Source: Nematostella vectensis (taxonomy: Eukaryota; Cnidaria; Anthozoa; Actiniaria; Edwardsiidae). From it: a stretch of 64,000 nt of DNA. The notes beneath the pieces were generated by a model, which worked only from the letters and a program-made list of their open reading frames with translations, made no database searches and was not told where the DNA came from. Numbering within the stretch: the first letter of the stretch is position 1; each line of letters begins with the position of its first letter. The translations under genes were made by a program, and so were the position numbers. Shown in pieces: positions 21,849 through 38,970 of the stretch. The stretch spans positions 8,172,801 through 8,236,800 of the forward strand of contig NC_064044.1 of NCBI RefSeq assembly GCF_932526225.1. Reading direction: 5' to 3'.

Positions 21849-24800
21849 ATGGATCGAGGTAAATATAATACGCAGTGCAGGATGAAACATGACATTGTTA
21901 CTAAAAAAACAGTTAGTGTTCGTTATAAGAAAAAAATATATCATACATCACCTCCAGGATGAACGGATTTAGTGCGTTATGTTGTGGATATATTCTTGCG
22001 CCGTCTAATTCTTCCAGAGAGCACCACACAAATTGGTTAGGCTACTAGAACAGCAAGCTATGGCACGGTCTAAAATGCATTAGAAAACGTCTACCAGTGT
22101 AAGAGAGTGCAAACAAAAGTAGTGAATTCTTAAATGTAATAGTATACTATCCTTATTTTAAGCACTAGAAGCTTTTATTTTGATATTTTGAATAACGTTC
22201 TCGATACATTGTAATTGTAAGAAAAACGGTGTGCTCTAAAGATGTACGAGATATTGATATCTGGGTCTAATTTAGCACCTGCGAATAGTAAGGCCCTCTT
22301 AGGAAACAGGTCAGAATCTCTAGTAAATACGCTCCTAATTATTCAAAGTAAAAAAAAGGTATCTGTAACTGTGAAAAATAGTAAATAATTATTCTGTTTG
22401 TTTTGTAGGTATAGAGAAAGATATTAAACCTGACATATCTACGCTGCAAAAAAACCTTCTCCAAAATACCCAGAGCTTAGGCTGTCGTCGACATTCATTG
22501 GGTCTAACACATAATGATCTAAATTCCTGTTTATTTGGCTATTTCACTACAACCGAAAACATCCCAAAAACCTCACAGGGAAATTTTAAAGTCACAGGTA
22601 AATAACATGGTTAACATTCTTGTATTTTACTTTTATGGATTGTTGTATGTGTGCTGTTATTTGTATGAAAACTTTGATCAAAGTCATTTGATCTATTGGT
22701 TTTTCATTGTACTCGTATTGTATAGTAATTCTAGTTAGGCAAGTACAAAGCTGGCGTGAGCTTTTGTGTATTCTATGTTATAATTATGGCAAGCTAAGGT
22801 TCAAAAAGCCGAACAATTAGGACCCAAATTATTCCAGTGCTTTTTGGAAATTACTAACGAGCATTGGTTGTTCTAGAAGCCAATTACTATCATTTTTTCA
22901 CACTGATGTTGAATCTCTTGGGGTACTATTCAATGGCGGCTCATAGAAAGCATTTTTCTGTAATGTTTGACTATAAAACTTTAGTGATGAGATAGCGACT
23001 TTGGCGTTCTTTTATGTTTTTACGCAGCGCTTAGAGAAGGAATGGACAGACGTTTTTTTATACTCCATAAATGGCAACTTCCTAATCTTTGTGTTTTACC
23101 GACCGTTCAATTGTAAGGGACAGTGTTTAGAGCAGGGTTTAAGAGCCCCACTGCGTTAAGTGTGGTTTAAGTGAAATCACAAAAATGATAGAAGTACGGA
23201 ATAATTACTTTAAGGTAGAAAAACTAGCTTGAAAAAGTAAGAATAACTTGAAATTAATAGCGCGAAACTTTTACTGCGTAATTATCTCTTTTTGCGCGTG
23301 TGTTTATTTTCCCTGAACATTTTTTACTGTAATAAGTACGTTGTAATTAATATACTGTAGGTAGACTTTATCTTAGCGTTCCTTTAAATATTTAAGTTCC
23401 TGTGAGGTAACAGAAGGCACATACTTGTTCTGGCGTTTTTAACAAGTAATTCTCATTCTACTCGGAAATCATTCTTCACATCTAGACATGTCCTTATCAA
23501 TTCGATCTCGAAGCGAAGAAAAATTTGAAAAGTAAGAAAAACCTTTCTTTTTCATTTTAATTCCAACACCATCATTCAAGGTTAGAAATTAACACGGTCA
23601 GATGATCTAAAAAGGACTTAATGTTTCTACAATAACATGTGCTCACTAGCTCGAAGTATACAGCCAACCACATTTGAAAAAGAATTAATCAAACTATAAA
23701 CAAATTGAGCTGAGGTTTTTCCTACTTAAAAACTGGCATCAAATGGAGAGATTATCTATTTTTAATCACGCAAAATTCAGTTGTTTTCTTTCTTTCTTTA
23801 GATTCTAACATGGTACTGTTAAGGTTAAGGGAATGGGTGATTTGGTCAGGGGTGGCGCACTTTTAGGAGTGTGATTGTTTTATTAGGATGACGGATATGC
23901 GCCAGATTCCGATTGAGTGGACTTGAAAGGCTAAGAAAATACACAATTCTCGCGGTTCTTTCTGATCCTTGTCAAGGTCTATAACAACCTCCAATATATC
24001 TGTCTTGAACATTGCAGCTAAAAACATAAAGACATACGCAACACAAAATAGAGGCATATCTTGGGAAAAATCTCCCATTGAAAAAGCCCCAAATTATGCA
24101 TCAACTAAATATATTTTCATTCAAACAGGGAATGATTTTAAACATTTAATTTAAATCATTTCAACCGTGCATTGGTATGCCAATGAAAGGCGTAGTAAAT
24201 CCTTAACTAGGGAGTGTCACTCACTAGAACACTCGAATGGCTTCCGCACGGAGTTCGCTCGTTAACAGCACTTGAGTGGCTTCCAATGCGATTCACTCGA
24301 AAGAAAGACTTGAACCGAAATTTCAATATATTTTATTACTCCGAAAAAAATAAAAGGTAACGTATTATCCAAAAGTATTTTCGAATGCATAGATTAAACA
24401 CTTAGAGCTACTTTTGTCATGCCGAATATTTATTCTTTTTAAAAGAAAGCTCACGAAGCTTTATTACATTTAAGTGGAGGAATCCAAATTTATTTACTTT
24501 CTTATTAAAGTTCTGAGCTGCCCATAAAGCAAATGCAATGAAACAAACCCGACATTTGTTTGCCTTTATCAATCACTTCAGCAAATAATTTCTCTTAATA
24601 TACAAAAAATTCCGCTATTTGTTTTATCGATCTAGCAATTACAAAAACAACTCAGATTATATTACGTAGAAGTTATTAACATTTGTAACAAAACAGAACA
24701 ATGCAAATTTTTACCCGAAAAGTATTAACAATGGCGCATTTTGGGGTGGTTCCGTATATATCCAAAAGAACCACACTTTTTAAAGCGAAAATTATTCAAA

Positions 24801-27800
24801 CTTAGGAGCAACAATGAGCTTGGAGCGCATTGGTAAAGTATTTATAAAACTTCTATATCCGTCATTATATGGTGGTATAGGATAAATCGCTCCATTATTA
24901 AATAAGCTGTATTTTTCAAAATAGGATGGTTGGGAATGACTCCAAGACTAAAATTAATTACAAAGCACAGCACGAACTTCTGAATACTTTGCGATGAGAA
25001 AGAGGGCTTTTACGAAGGGGTACTTCAATGAGAATGTTTCTTCCCGACAAATTCGAGTAAAACTTTTCTTTTCAGCTTTAATGACATACAACGGGATTTT
25101 AAAAACGACATGAAAAAGTTGTCTTTCTGTTTACTGGCTTTTAGTACTCTTGCCAAACACTACAGGCAGTTAATTCGTAACGCATACACCATTCATTAAT
25201 TCGCTAGATTCTCAAGTTCAATGTAAGTTTAATTATTTTAATAAGGAGAAGAATTCATATGATTCAAATAATTAAATTAAGTTTAAAAGGGTTTCATCTA
25301 CTACAAAGCAAGAATAAAAACTTGTAAAGCTCTCTTACTTCAATATTTGCAGTATTTGGAACAATCTTCATTCGGGTAGACTATCAAACTAACAAGAGTT
25401 TTTTTTTATGATTAGCCTGCTTAAATAAGTTTTGGTCGTTAAAAGAAAGACGGACGGCTTAGGCAAGTAAATTAAAAGCATAAATAGCATAAACGCTGTT
25501 TTAATGTCTTTAAACTTAATTTCTATTTCCATACACGAGATTCTAGCAATTCTCGCTTCTAGTCTTGTAGAAGACTGTGCAATACAAATTAGCTTGTTAG
25601 AAACTGTGCGTTAAATTTATTCTTTCATCTTGGTTTTTCAAATTAAATATTCATCCATCTCACCACAACATAAACATATAAAATTTAACAAATACTTTCG
25701 GAAAACTTCACATGGAGATAAAAACTTCAATCTTATTTTCCCACGTGCCAAGAACAAACTCACAATTGTTTTCTTTGTCTTGAAACAATGGAAGAAACAA
25801 TTTTGTAGATAAGATTTGGTAAACAGCTAACGTGCCAGTTTATATGTTTTTCTAAAGTACAAAATAGTTTTATTCAATATTGTCTGGCAGGTCCAAGGGT
25901 ACAGACAGTTCTAATTGAATCTTGTTAAAACATTTACTGCGTCAATTCATTTAAAAGTGATCCTTTGTTGTGTTCCTTTAAGTTTTGGTTTTCCCATTGA
26001 AAGAGGCTATTAGACTATGTAAGCAAAAACTTCAAGAGTTTAATAAGTCTAATTAGCTTAATGAACTATGCAACTAGTCTTTGTACTGGGATATCTATAT
26101 ATCGTGATACAAAACGTCTACGTTTTCTATTCGCATGTCAACACGGCTATAATCGTCGAGTTGTGTGCAAATCTAACATCAAGTATCGAGAATTTATTAA
26201 GAAAAAAAGATCTGATACTTCCAAATCATGTGAATGGAAACACTCGGTTGATAGTTGTACTTTCGTTTTTTCTTAGAGTCAATTAGTGAGTCAATTCGAT
26301 CGTCGATTCACCGTACTGAGTAGCAGACACAAAATTGCACTTTAAAAAAGGGGTAAGAAAAGAATTAAAACAAACCATCTTTAGGAGGTTAGAGAACGCA
26401 CAACGATTGGCATTTATAAATCAAAGGTATTTTTTTATAATTCCTTTAAGATGCGAACTTTAATTCTTAGAAACCGATACAGGCGATATGGTCTTTAGGC
26501 AAGCAAGCGAACCTGATATTTTTGTACGAGAGCTAGTTAATTTTGTTTTACACATAGGATACCTGGATGTCTAAGAGGCTAAGAGGGCATCATCCCCAGT
26601 TTTTAACCGAGAATCAACGGCGTAGTATCGGCTATTTCTATGAGGGCGAGCGTGCGTGATCGTATAGTAAACTAAGGGTAGTTATCAATGTATACTAATC
26701 AATGTTTGCTTAATTTTGTTTCTACAGATCAAATGTCATCTCCAAATATCAAATCAGTCCCTTTGGTCTCAAGGATTAGCTGTGGACTCCTGGCCAATCA
26801 CACAATAGAAGCTTCCTGTCAATTACCTCAAGGGTTGCGTCTGATTAGTGCTGCCATGGGAACGGCAAGCCAATACGCAGTCATGTGTTCTCAGAAGGTT
26901 ATATCACGTGGTATGAGATTTGGACCCTACAGGGGGAGGGTAGTGCAGCTGTCTCAAGTTAATGAGAGAGAGGATAATGCGTTTATGTGGGAGGTAAGAT
27001 GCATACTTTTATGTGAACACGTTTGCTGAAAATGATTTATAATCGAGGGAAATTTTTCATTACCAACATCACAAGTTGGCGAGTAGTAGAGGGGCGCTCG
27101 CATCCTTCAAGCCCTCCCCCACTTCGGCCCCGTAAAAAGAGGCATGCCGTGTCCTCAAAACCTTCGAAAAACCCCAAATCATACTAGATTCGCTTTTGTT
27201 GCTTAATTTTAACTAAAAGCATTATATTTTGTTTTTAAGGTTTTTCAAAACGGCCAATTTAGCCACTTCATTGATGGCAGTACTGAGAGCGAGAACTGGA
27301 TGAAATTCGTGAACTGCGCTCGACACCGCGACGAACAGAACCTAAGACTCGTCCAAGATGGCGGCGATCTGTATTATGATGCATGCCGGGATATTGTCCG
27401 CGGAGAAGAGCTGCTTGTTTGGTATGGGCCTTGGTACGAGTTGTACATGGGTATATTGGTGGGGATGAAGACGGTGCAGCCAAGCAGGAAGACAGGGCAC
27501 AAGAAATTGATAAGCGAAGGTGAGTTGTTTGAAAGGAGGTTTGTGCTGGTGGGTGTAGTTTCTTTTGTCATAATGACAGCCATCAGCTTCTACACAAACA
27601 CTAAAACCAGCACCACCATAATCATAATTGTCATCACCAGCAACACCACCTTCACCGCCGTTCTCATCAATAAATACCAACAGCAACATCAAGATTATCA
27701 TCTTTATTATAGAACCACCTGCTTCCCTATCAACAATACCGTCACTGCTCACTGCTGATCGCTCAAAAAAACTCCACTAATAGTCTGTAAAATCTCAAAA

Positions 27801-28978
27801 GCCTTTCCATGATATTTCCCCAGGTGCACCTGGTAACTACTCGTGCGAGAGATGCGGCAAAGTGTTCGCGTACAAATATTACCGCAAAAGCCATCTCAAG
27901 TACACTCGGTGTGTGGACCAGGGTGACAGACGCTTCCCGTGTGAGCAATGCGATCGATCCTTCGACAAGCGTGACCGACTGCGTATCCACGTGCTCCACG
28001 TGCATGAGAAGCACCGCCCACATGAGTGTCACGTGTGCAAGAAACGCTTTTCCCAGTCCTCCAGTCTCAACAAACACATGCGCGTCCACAGGTAGACCCA
28101 AATCGTTCTAGAGCTCATTACATTAAAAAATCCAAATTATTCTGAATGTATTTAGCCTGCGGTAACTAATTGAGGGCACAACGCCTCCAGTTTATCGTTC
28201 CTTATCTGATAAGTCTTGAGATTCACAGTCCTCCAATGTAAAGAGACACTTGTTTATACAAAATCCCTTTAACTTGAAGCGAATCCCGTATCACTGGAAT
28301 ATTCCGACATTTTAAATGCATCACGGCATGTCGAGCACAATACTTCTAAGACTGGCTGACTAATTATACTGATTGACTGGCGGGGTCGCAGTTCGTACAC
28401 AGCGCTGTGCACGAACTGCGACAAGGCGTCCAGGGCCTCCACAATCCTCCTCAATCCTGACTGACTGACTGATGATTTCAGCAATCATTTCATGTTTAAT
28501 AACATTTTTTTTCTTTCATAGCGGTGAGCGCCCATATAAGTGCACGTACTGCGACAAGGCATTCACGGCCTCCTCAATCCTGCGCACGCATATTAGACAG
28601 CACAGCGGCGAGAAACCATTCAAGTGCAAGCACTGCGGGCGCGCCTTCGCGTCGCACGCGGCGCATGACAGCCACGTGCGGCGCACACACACAAAAGAAA
28701 AGCCCTGCATATGCGAGTACTGTGGCAAAGCGTTCGCGCAGTCCTACGAGCTCAAGTTCCATATAAATATGCACACTGGGGCTAAGCCTTACACGTGTGA
28801 GAAATGCGGTCGGGGATTCTCAAGCCCTTCGTCGAGGGATCGGCACCGAACGAACTTCGATTGCACGACGAGGAAAAATCGAGCACCTAAAGTGATGAAG
28901 AGGAGTCAACAGTTGGTTTGTGTGCAAGGGGCTGTTGGTGGGGGGATCTCAGAAAAGGGGTTTCCTTTGAACAGGTAA
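21849..28978 (+). CDS. PRDM14: PR domain zinc finger protein 14
   Basis: Sequence-specific transcriptional regulator: a PR/SET domain followed by C2H2 fingers. Six exons join with matching phases: 21849-21858, 22409-22597, 26728-26993, 27240-27519, 27824-28091, 28522-28978, giving 489 residues. The PR domain runs from about residue 99 (LPQGLRLI) through RFGPYRGRVV, FSHFIDG and WMKFVNCAR to LLVWYG. The fingers follow human PRDM14 closely (YSCERCGKVFAYKYYR, FEKRDRLRIH-like, FSQSSSLNKHMRVH, FTASSILRTHIRQHSGEKP, FASHAAHDSHVRR). I count seven fingers; the first and last are C2HC-like. The short N-terminus (exons 1-2) has no recognised domain. Intron 2 is 4.1 kb and could hide a further small exon with 1/1 phase. 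In vertebrates PRDM14 acts in germline and pluripotency, and cnidarian members are linked to neural cells; the role here is not shown. Confidence 0.93.
28385..28450 (+). pseudogene. Decayed copy of a zinc-finger exon segment, forming a 38-bp palindrome
   Basis: GTGCACGAACTGCGACAAGG and the following GCCTCCACAATCCT (28407-28448) match the coding start of PRDM14 exon 6 (GTGCACGTACTGCGACAAGG, GCCTCCTCAATCCT) about 130 bp downstream. In addition, 28385-28422 is a near-perfect palindrome (one mismatch per 19-bp arm, centre AGCGCT), so part of the copy is inverted against itself. It lies in PRDM14 intron 5. Confidence 0.75.
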
Positions 28979-29641
28979 AATAGGTTTTTCCAGGGGATAA
29001 ATCATTAATACTTAAAAACCCCTGGTTTTGTATGTAGTAAGATTTTCTTGGAAATTTCGTATATGCAAAACTAATATATATGACAAAAACATAATTGAAA
29101 ATATTTTAAATAAAAATATATTGGTGTATCAGAATTATTTACTATAGTCGCTATTGACGCCTTTCCGATTCCACCTCCCAACCCTTTTCCTACCTCACAA
29201 CCTCCTATTCGTAGTTCCCTTTAGACTCTTCACCACCCACACCTACTAGTTAGTTTATCCATCTATTTGTATTCCCCACCCAACCCCCTTGCTCGACATT
29301 TTCTTTCATCTCTCCACCCCACCCCTTCCCTTATTGTATCGCTAAGCACGGGTCTCACATCAACGCTTCAAACGTCTGTACCAAACTTGTAGTTTATTAC
29401 AATTGATGATTACTCAAGTAGGTTGATAGCTCGAAATCTGTAATGATATAGTACAATTAGTTACAGTTTCTATTTGGAAATCATAGAAAATAGTATAGTT
29501 TCCATTGGCCTCTTAGTTGTTTGCCGCGCTTAGGATGGTGTTCTTGTGGTTGTGATTAATTACAGGTTGTTGCGTCACTAATCAAAATTAATGTTACAAC
29601 GAAACACCTTTTCGCGATTTTATTCCATCTGTCCACCTCTC
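28979..29641. other. PRDM14 3' flank and CT-rich spacer
   Basis: AATAAA at 29109-29114 is a candidate PRDM14 polyadenylation signal, 131 nt after the stop. The CT-rich segment 29160-29340 has phrases such as CACCTCCCAACCC and CTATTCG that recur in the CT-rich flank on the other side of the 29642-32816 element (32822-33070). Confidence 0.5.
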
Positions 29642-32600
29642 TGTTGAGGCCACATTTGTAATAAGGTAGGCCACATTTGTAATAAGGTGGGCCACATTTG
29701 TAAAAAGGTTGTGCCACATTTGTAATAAGGTAGGCCACATTTGTAATAAGGTAGGCCACATTTGTAATAAGGTGGGCCACATTTGTAATAAGGTGGGCCA
29801 CATTTGTAATAAGGTCGTGCCACATTTGTTATAAGGTCGCGCCACATTTGTAATAAGGCCGCGCCACATTTGTAATAAGGTCGTGCCACATTTGTAATAA
29901 GGTCGTGCCACATTTGTAATAAGGTCATGCCACATTTGTAATAAGGTCATGCCACATTTGTAATAAGGTCGTGCCACATTTGTAATAAGGTCATGCCACA
30001 TTTGTAATAAGGTCGTGCCACATTTGTAATAAGGTCGTGCCACATTTGTAATAAGGTCGTGCCACATTTGTAATAAGGTCGTGCCACATTTGTAATAAGG
30101 TCGTGCCACATTTGTAATAAGGTCGTGCCACATTTGTAATAAGGTCGTACCACATTTGTAATAAGGTCGTGCCACATTTGTAATAAGGTCGTGCCACATT
30201 TGTAATAAGGTCGTGCCATATTTGTAATAAGGTCGTGCCACATTTGTAATAAGGTTGTGCCGCATTTGTAATAAGGTCGTGCCACATTTGTAATAAGGTG
30301 GGCCACATTTGTAATAAGGTGGGCAACATTTGTAATAAGGTCGTGCCACATTTGTAATAAGATCGTGCCACATTTGTAATAAGGTTGTGCCACATTTGTA
30401 ATAAGGTCGTGCCACATTTGTAATAAGGTCGCGCCACATTTGTAATAAGGTCGTGCCACATTTGTAATAAGGTCGTGCCACATTTGTAGTAAGGTCGTGC
30501 CACATTTGTAATAAGGTCGTGCCACATTTGTAATACGCTAGGCCACATTTGTTATAAGCTAGGCCACATTTGTCATAAACTAGGCCACATTTGTAATAAG
30601 GTAGGCCACATTTTTAATAAACTAGGCCACATTTGTAATAAGCTAGGCCACATTTGTAATAAGGTAGGCCACATTTTTAATAAACTAGGCCACATTTGTA
30701 ATAAGGTCGTGCCACATTTGTAATAAGGTCGTACCACATTTGTAATAAGGTAGGCCACATTTTTAATAAACTAGGCCACATTTGTAATAAGGTAGGCCAC
30801 GTTTTTAATAAACTAGGCCACATTTGTAATAAGGTCGTGCCACATTTGTAATAAGGTCGTACCACATTTGTAATAAGGTAGGCCACATTTGTAATAAGCT
30901 AGGCCACATTTGTAATAAGGTCGTGCCACATTTGTAATAAGGTCGTGCCACATTTGTAATAAGGTCGTGCCACATTTGTAGTAAGGTCGTGCCACATTTG
31001 TAATAAGGTCGTGCCACATTTGTAATAAGGTCGTGCCACATTTGTAATAAGCTAGGCCACATTTGTAATAAGGTCGTGCCACATTTGTAATAAGGTCGTG
31101 CCACATTTGTAATAAGGTCGTGCCACATTTGTAATAAGGTCGTACCACATTTGTAATAAGGTCGTGCCACATTTGTAATAAGGTCGTGCCACATTTGTAA
31201 TAAGGTCGTACCACATTTGTAATACGCTAGGCCACATTTGTAATAAGCTAGGCCACATTTGTTATAAGCTAGGCCACATTTGTCATAAACTAGGCCACAT
31301 TTGTTATAAGCTAGGCCACATTTGTCATAAACTAGGCCACATTTGTAATAAGGTAGGCCACATTTTTAATAAACTAGGCCACATTTGTAATAAGCTAGGC
31401 CACATTTGTAATAAGCTAGGCCACATTTGTAATAAGCTAGGCCACATTTGTAATAAACTAGGCCACATTTGTAATAAACTATGCCACATTTGTAATAAGC
31501 TAGGCCACATTTGTAATAAACTAGGCAACATTTGTAATAAGGTAGGCCACATTTGTAATAAGCTAGGCCACATTTCTAATAAGCTAGGCCACATTCGTAA
31601 TAAGGTAGGCCACATTTGTAATAAGCTAGGCCACATTTGTAATAAGCTAGGCCGCATTTGTTAAAACGGCCACATTTGTAATAAGCTAGGCCACATTTGT
31701 AATAAACTATCTGATACCTCATGAAAGAAACATCGTATGACATCCAAACTTGGTAAGTGTCATTCAGGTGTCATGGGGGGTGCAGCCAGATGGTCACGTG
31801 ATATGTGACGTCATCTATTACGTCATTAGAAATAAGAAGTATAAACATTAAAGATATGTCATGATAAACACATCGTCAGGCTGCCAAACATGCAAGATGT
31901 CATGCAAGTGTCAATAAGGTGAGACAGAATGGTCACGTGATGTATGACGTCATTGACGACGACATCGAAATATTCATATCTCAAGTTGAAACATCGTCAG
32001 ACATCTAAACTCGGAAGATATCATGTAGCTTAGGTAGGTGTTAAGGCAGATCGAAGAGATAGATCATGTAATGTGCGACTTTATCGATAGCGTCACAAGC
32101 AGTCATAAAGCTTTATATTAACATTATCGGACAAAAATAATCAAATCTGTGGTTTGGAGCTCTGCTTTTAGGCAGTGCCTCAAGTTATCTGATAAACAAG
32201 AAGAATTTGATTTCTCTAAGAGGTAGCGACAGAATTAATCAAAATGACGTCATCGATTATGCAAACTCAAGTCGATAAGGCAAACACCAAGGATCATATC
32301 TTATCCCGTAAAACAAAGAGTAATATGCTCTTGACAAAAAAATGCACATTTAGTCATATATATGATAAAAACAAGGCCCCAATTCTGATAATTAATGATA
32401 ATCATCTATTATTCTCGCAATCAACGTGTTCCCGAAAGTATATCAATAAAATAAGTTACTATCTGTTTGGTTGCCTTGATAAACTCAGTTCTTGAGATAT
32501 TATTTCCTTTTCCTTTAATGACGTCATCGATGACTTCACATATCACGTGATCATTTTGTTTCCCCCCCCCCCCTAGATACCTACATGTCACCTATCAAGT

Positions 32601-32816
32601 TTGGTTGTCATACGTGCTTCGTTCATATGGATATTTTTGTTTTTGGTGCCGTCATTGATTACGTCACATATCACGTGACCATCTGGTTGCACCTACCCAT
32701 GATACCTACGTTTCTTTTATTAGATATCAGATAGTTTATTACCTATGTGGCCTACCTTATTACAAATGTGGCCGTTATAACAAATGTGGCAGGTTATTAC
32801 ATATGTTGCCTCAACA
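29642..32816. mobile_element. Inverted-terminus element with an expanded minisatellite arm
   Basis: The left end is TGTTGAGGCCACATTTG and the right end carries the inverted equivalents (CCTTATTACAAATGTGGCC, then GTTGCCTCAACA). CTCTC directly flanks both ends (29637-29641, 32817-32821), a possible 5-bp target duplication, though it is low-complexity. The two internal halves are imperfect inverted repeats: CAGATGGTCACGTGATATG near 31790 against CATATCACGTGACCATCTG near 32668, and TGACGTCA/TCACGTGA-rich blocks near 31930 and 32540. The left arm is inflated to 2 kb by tandem copies, while the right arm has only about three. No transposase frame is present, so it would be non-autonomous. Confidence 0.65.
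29648..31710. repeat. 21/22-bp minisatellite, roughly 95 copies
   Basis: The unit is GCCACATTTGTAATAA plus a variable linker: GGTCGTG (22-bp unit) in the left two thirds, GCTAG or GGTGG (21-bp unit) near the edges. The higher-order ordering of linker types suggests segmental amplification, for example the repeated block around 30580-30830. It has no spacer/repeat alternation like a CRISPR array. All long minus-strand frames here are repeat artefacts. Confidence 0.97.
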
Positions 32817-32821
32817 CTCTC

Positions 32822-33543
32822 CACTCCTTCCCCTATTCGCCATTTTCTCTAAATTGTCCACCTTCCCACCTCTCCCCTATTCGCCATTTTATTTCATCTT
32901 TCCACCTTCCCACACCTCCCCTATTTCCCATTTTATTTTATCTGTCCACCTTCCCACCCCTCCCCTATTCGCCATTTTATTTCATCTGTCCACCTTCCCA
33001 CCCCTTCCCTATTCGCCATTTTATTCCATTTGTCCCACCTCCCCATCCATCCCCCTATTCGTCATTCCCTTTCAACTACAGACAGCCAAAATATGGAATG
33101 TAAATATTTTATTCTTGTTTGGGAAAACCCTTGGAATATGTTAGGTTTTTCATAATTTGTTACATGATGTTCATTTAAGAGTGGGGCTAGAATGCGGTTT
33201 ATCCTGTAGTAATTGTAATTAGCCCCTAACATCAATTCAACAAAGTAACTGCCACGGAAGACGAAAGGAAACACGAATTCTTTCAAGCATGTGTAAAATC
33301 TAGCTGCTTTTGACGACTAAAAAACAAAGACAAAGATTGAAGCGGACTTCGCCAAATATGGTAGCAATGTCTGGTTGAATAAATGATGAACAACTTTTAA
33401 TACAAATATTTTCTACTCTATCAAATGTCATCATCTAAACAATAGATACTTATCACGCTTATCACAACAAAAATATTAAAAATACATCTCATTCAGTCTA
33501 CACGCTAGGCTTATCACGTGCTTTCAAAATCCGATCCTACCGC
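32822..33543. other. CT-rich irregular repeats, then AT-rich spacer upstream of alpha-tubulin
   Basis: 32822-33070 holds about six irregular copies of a 45-50-bp CT-rich unit with CCCCTATTCGCCATTTTA and TGTCCACCTTCCCACC. The rest up to 33543 shows no gene. Confidence 0.7.
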
Positions 33544-33590
33544 TGATTGGCTAGAAACTATGACGTCACTTTCGATCAGTATTTAGCGGG
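33544..33590 (+). promoter_or_regulatory. Probable alpha-tubulin core promoter
   Basis: An inverted CCAAT box (GATTGGCT, 33545-33552), a consensus CRE (TGACGTCA, 33561-33568) and an AT-rich GTATTTAG (33579-33586) are ordered ahead of the ATG at 33697. This is a common layout for metazoan tubulin promoters; the start site is inferred. Confidence 0.55.
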
Positions 33591-33696
33591 CGGTTTCACC
33601 AAAGGGTGGTCACTGCAGCTTGGAGGAAGTTACAGCGTAGCTCGTGGTACTTCAAGACTCGCCGAGATCCATCCTTTAAACTGCTCAATTCAGACC

Positions 33697-38970
<5,274 letters not shown>

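Noticed and set aside
29594..31657. Several long minus-strand frames with TNVARPYYKCG-type repeats
   Set aside because: All three frames are open because the 22-bp unit lacks stops; this is minisatellite translation, not a gene.
29648..31710. CRISPR-like array
   Set aside because: Units are contiguous, 21-22 bp, with no unique spacers, in a eukaryotic genome without cas genes nearby.
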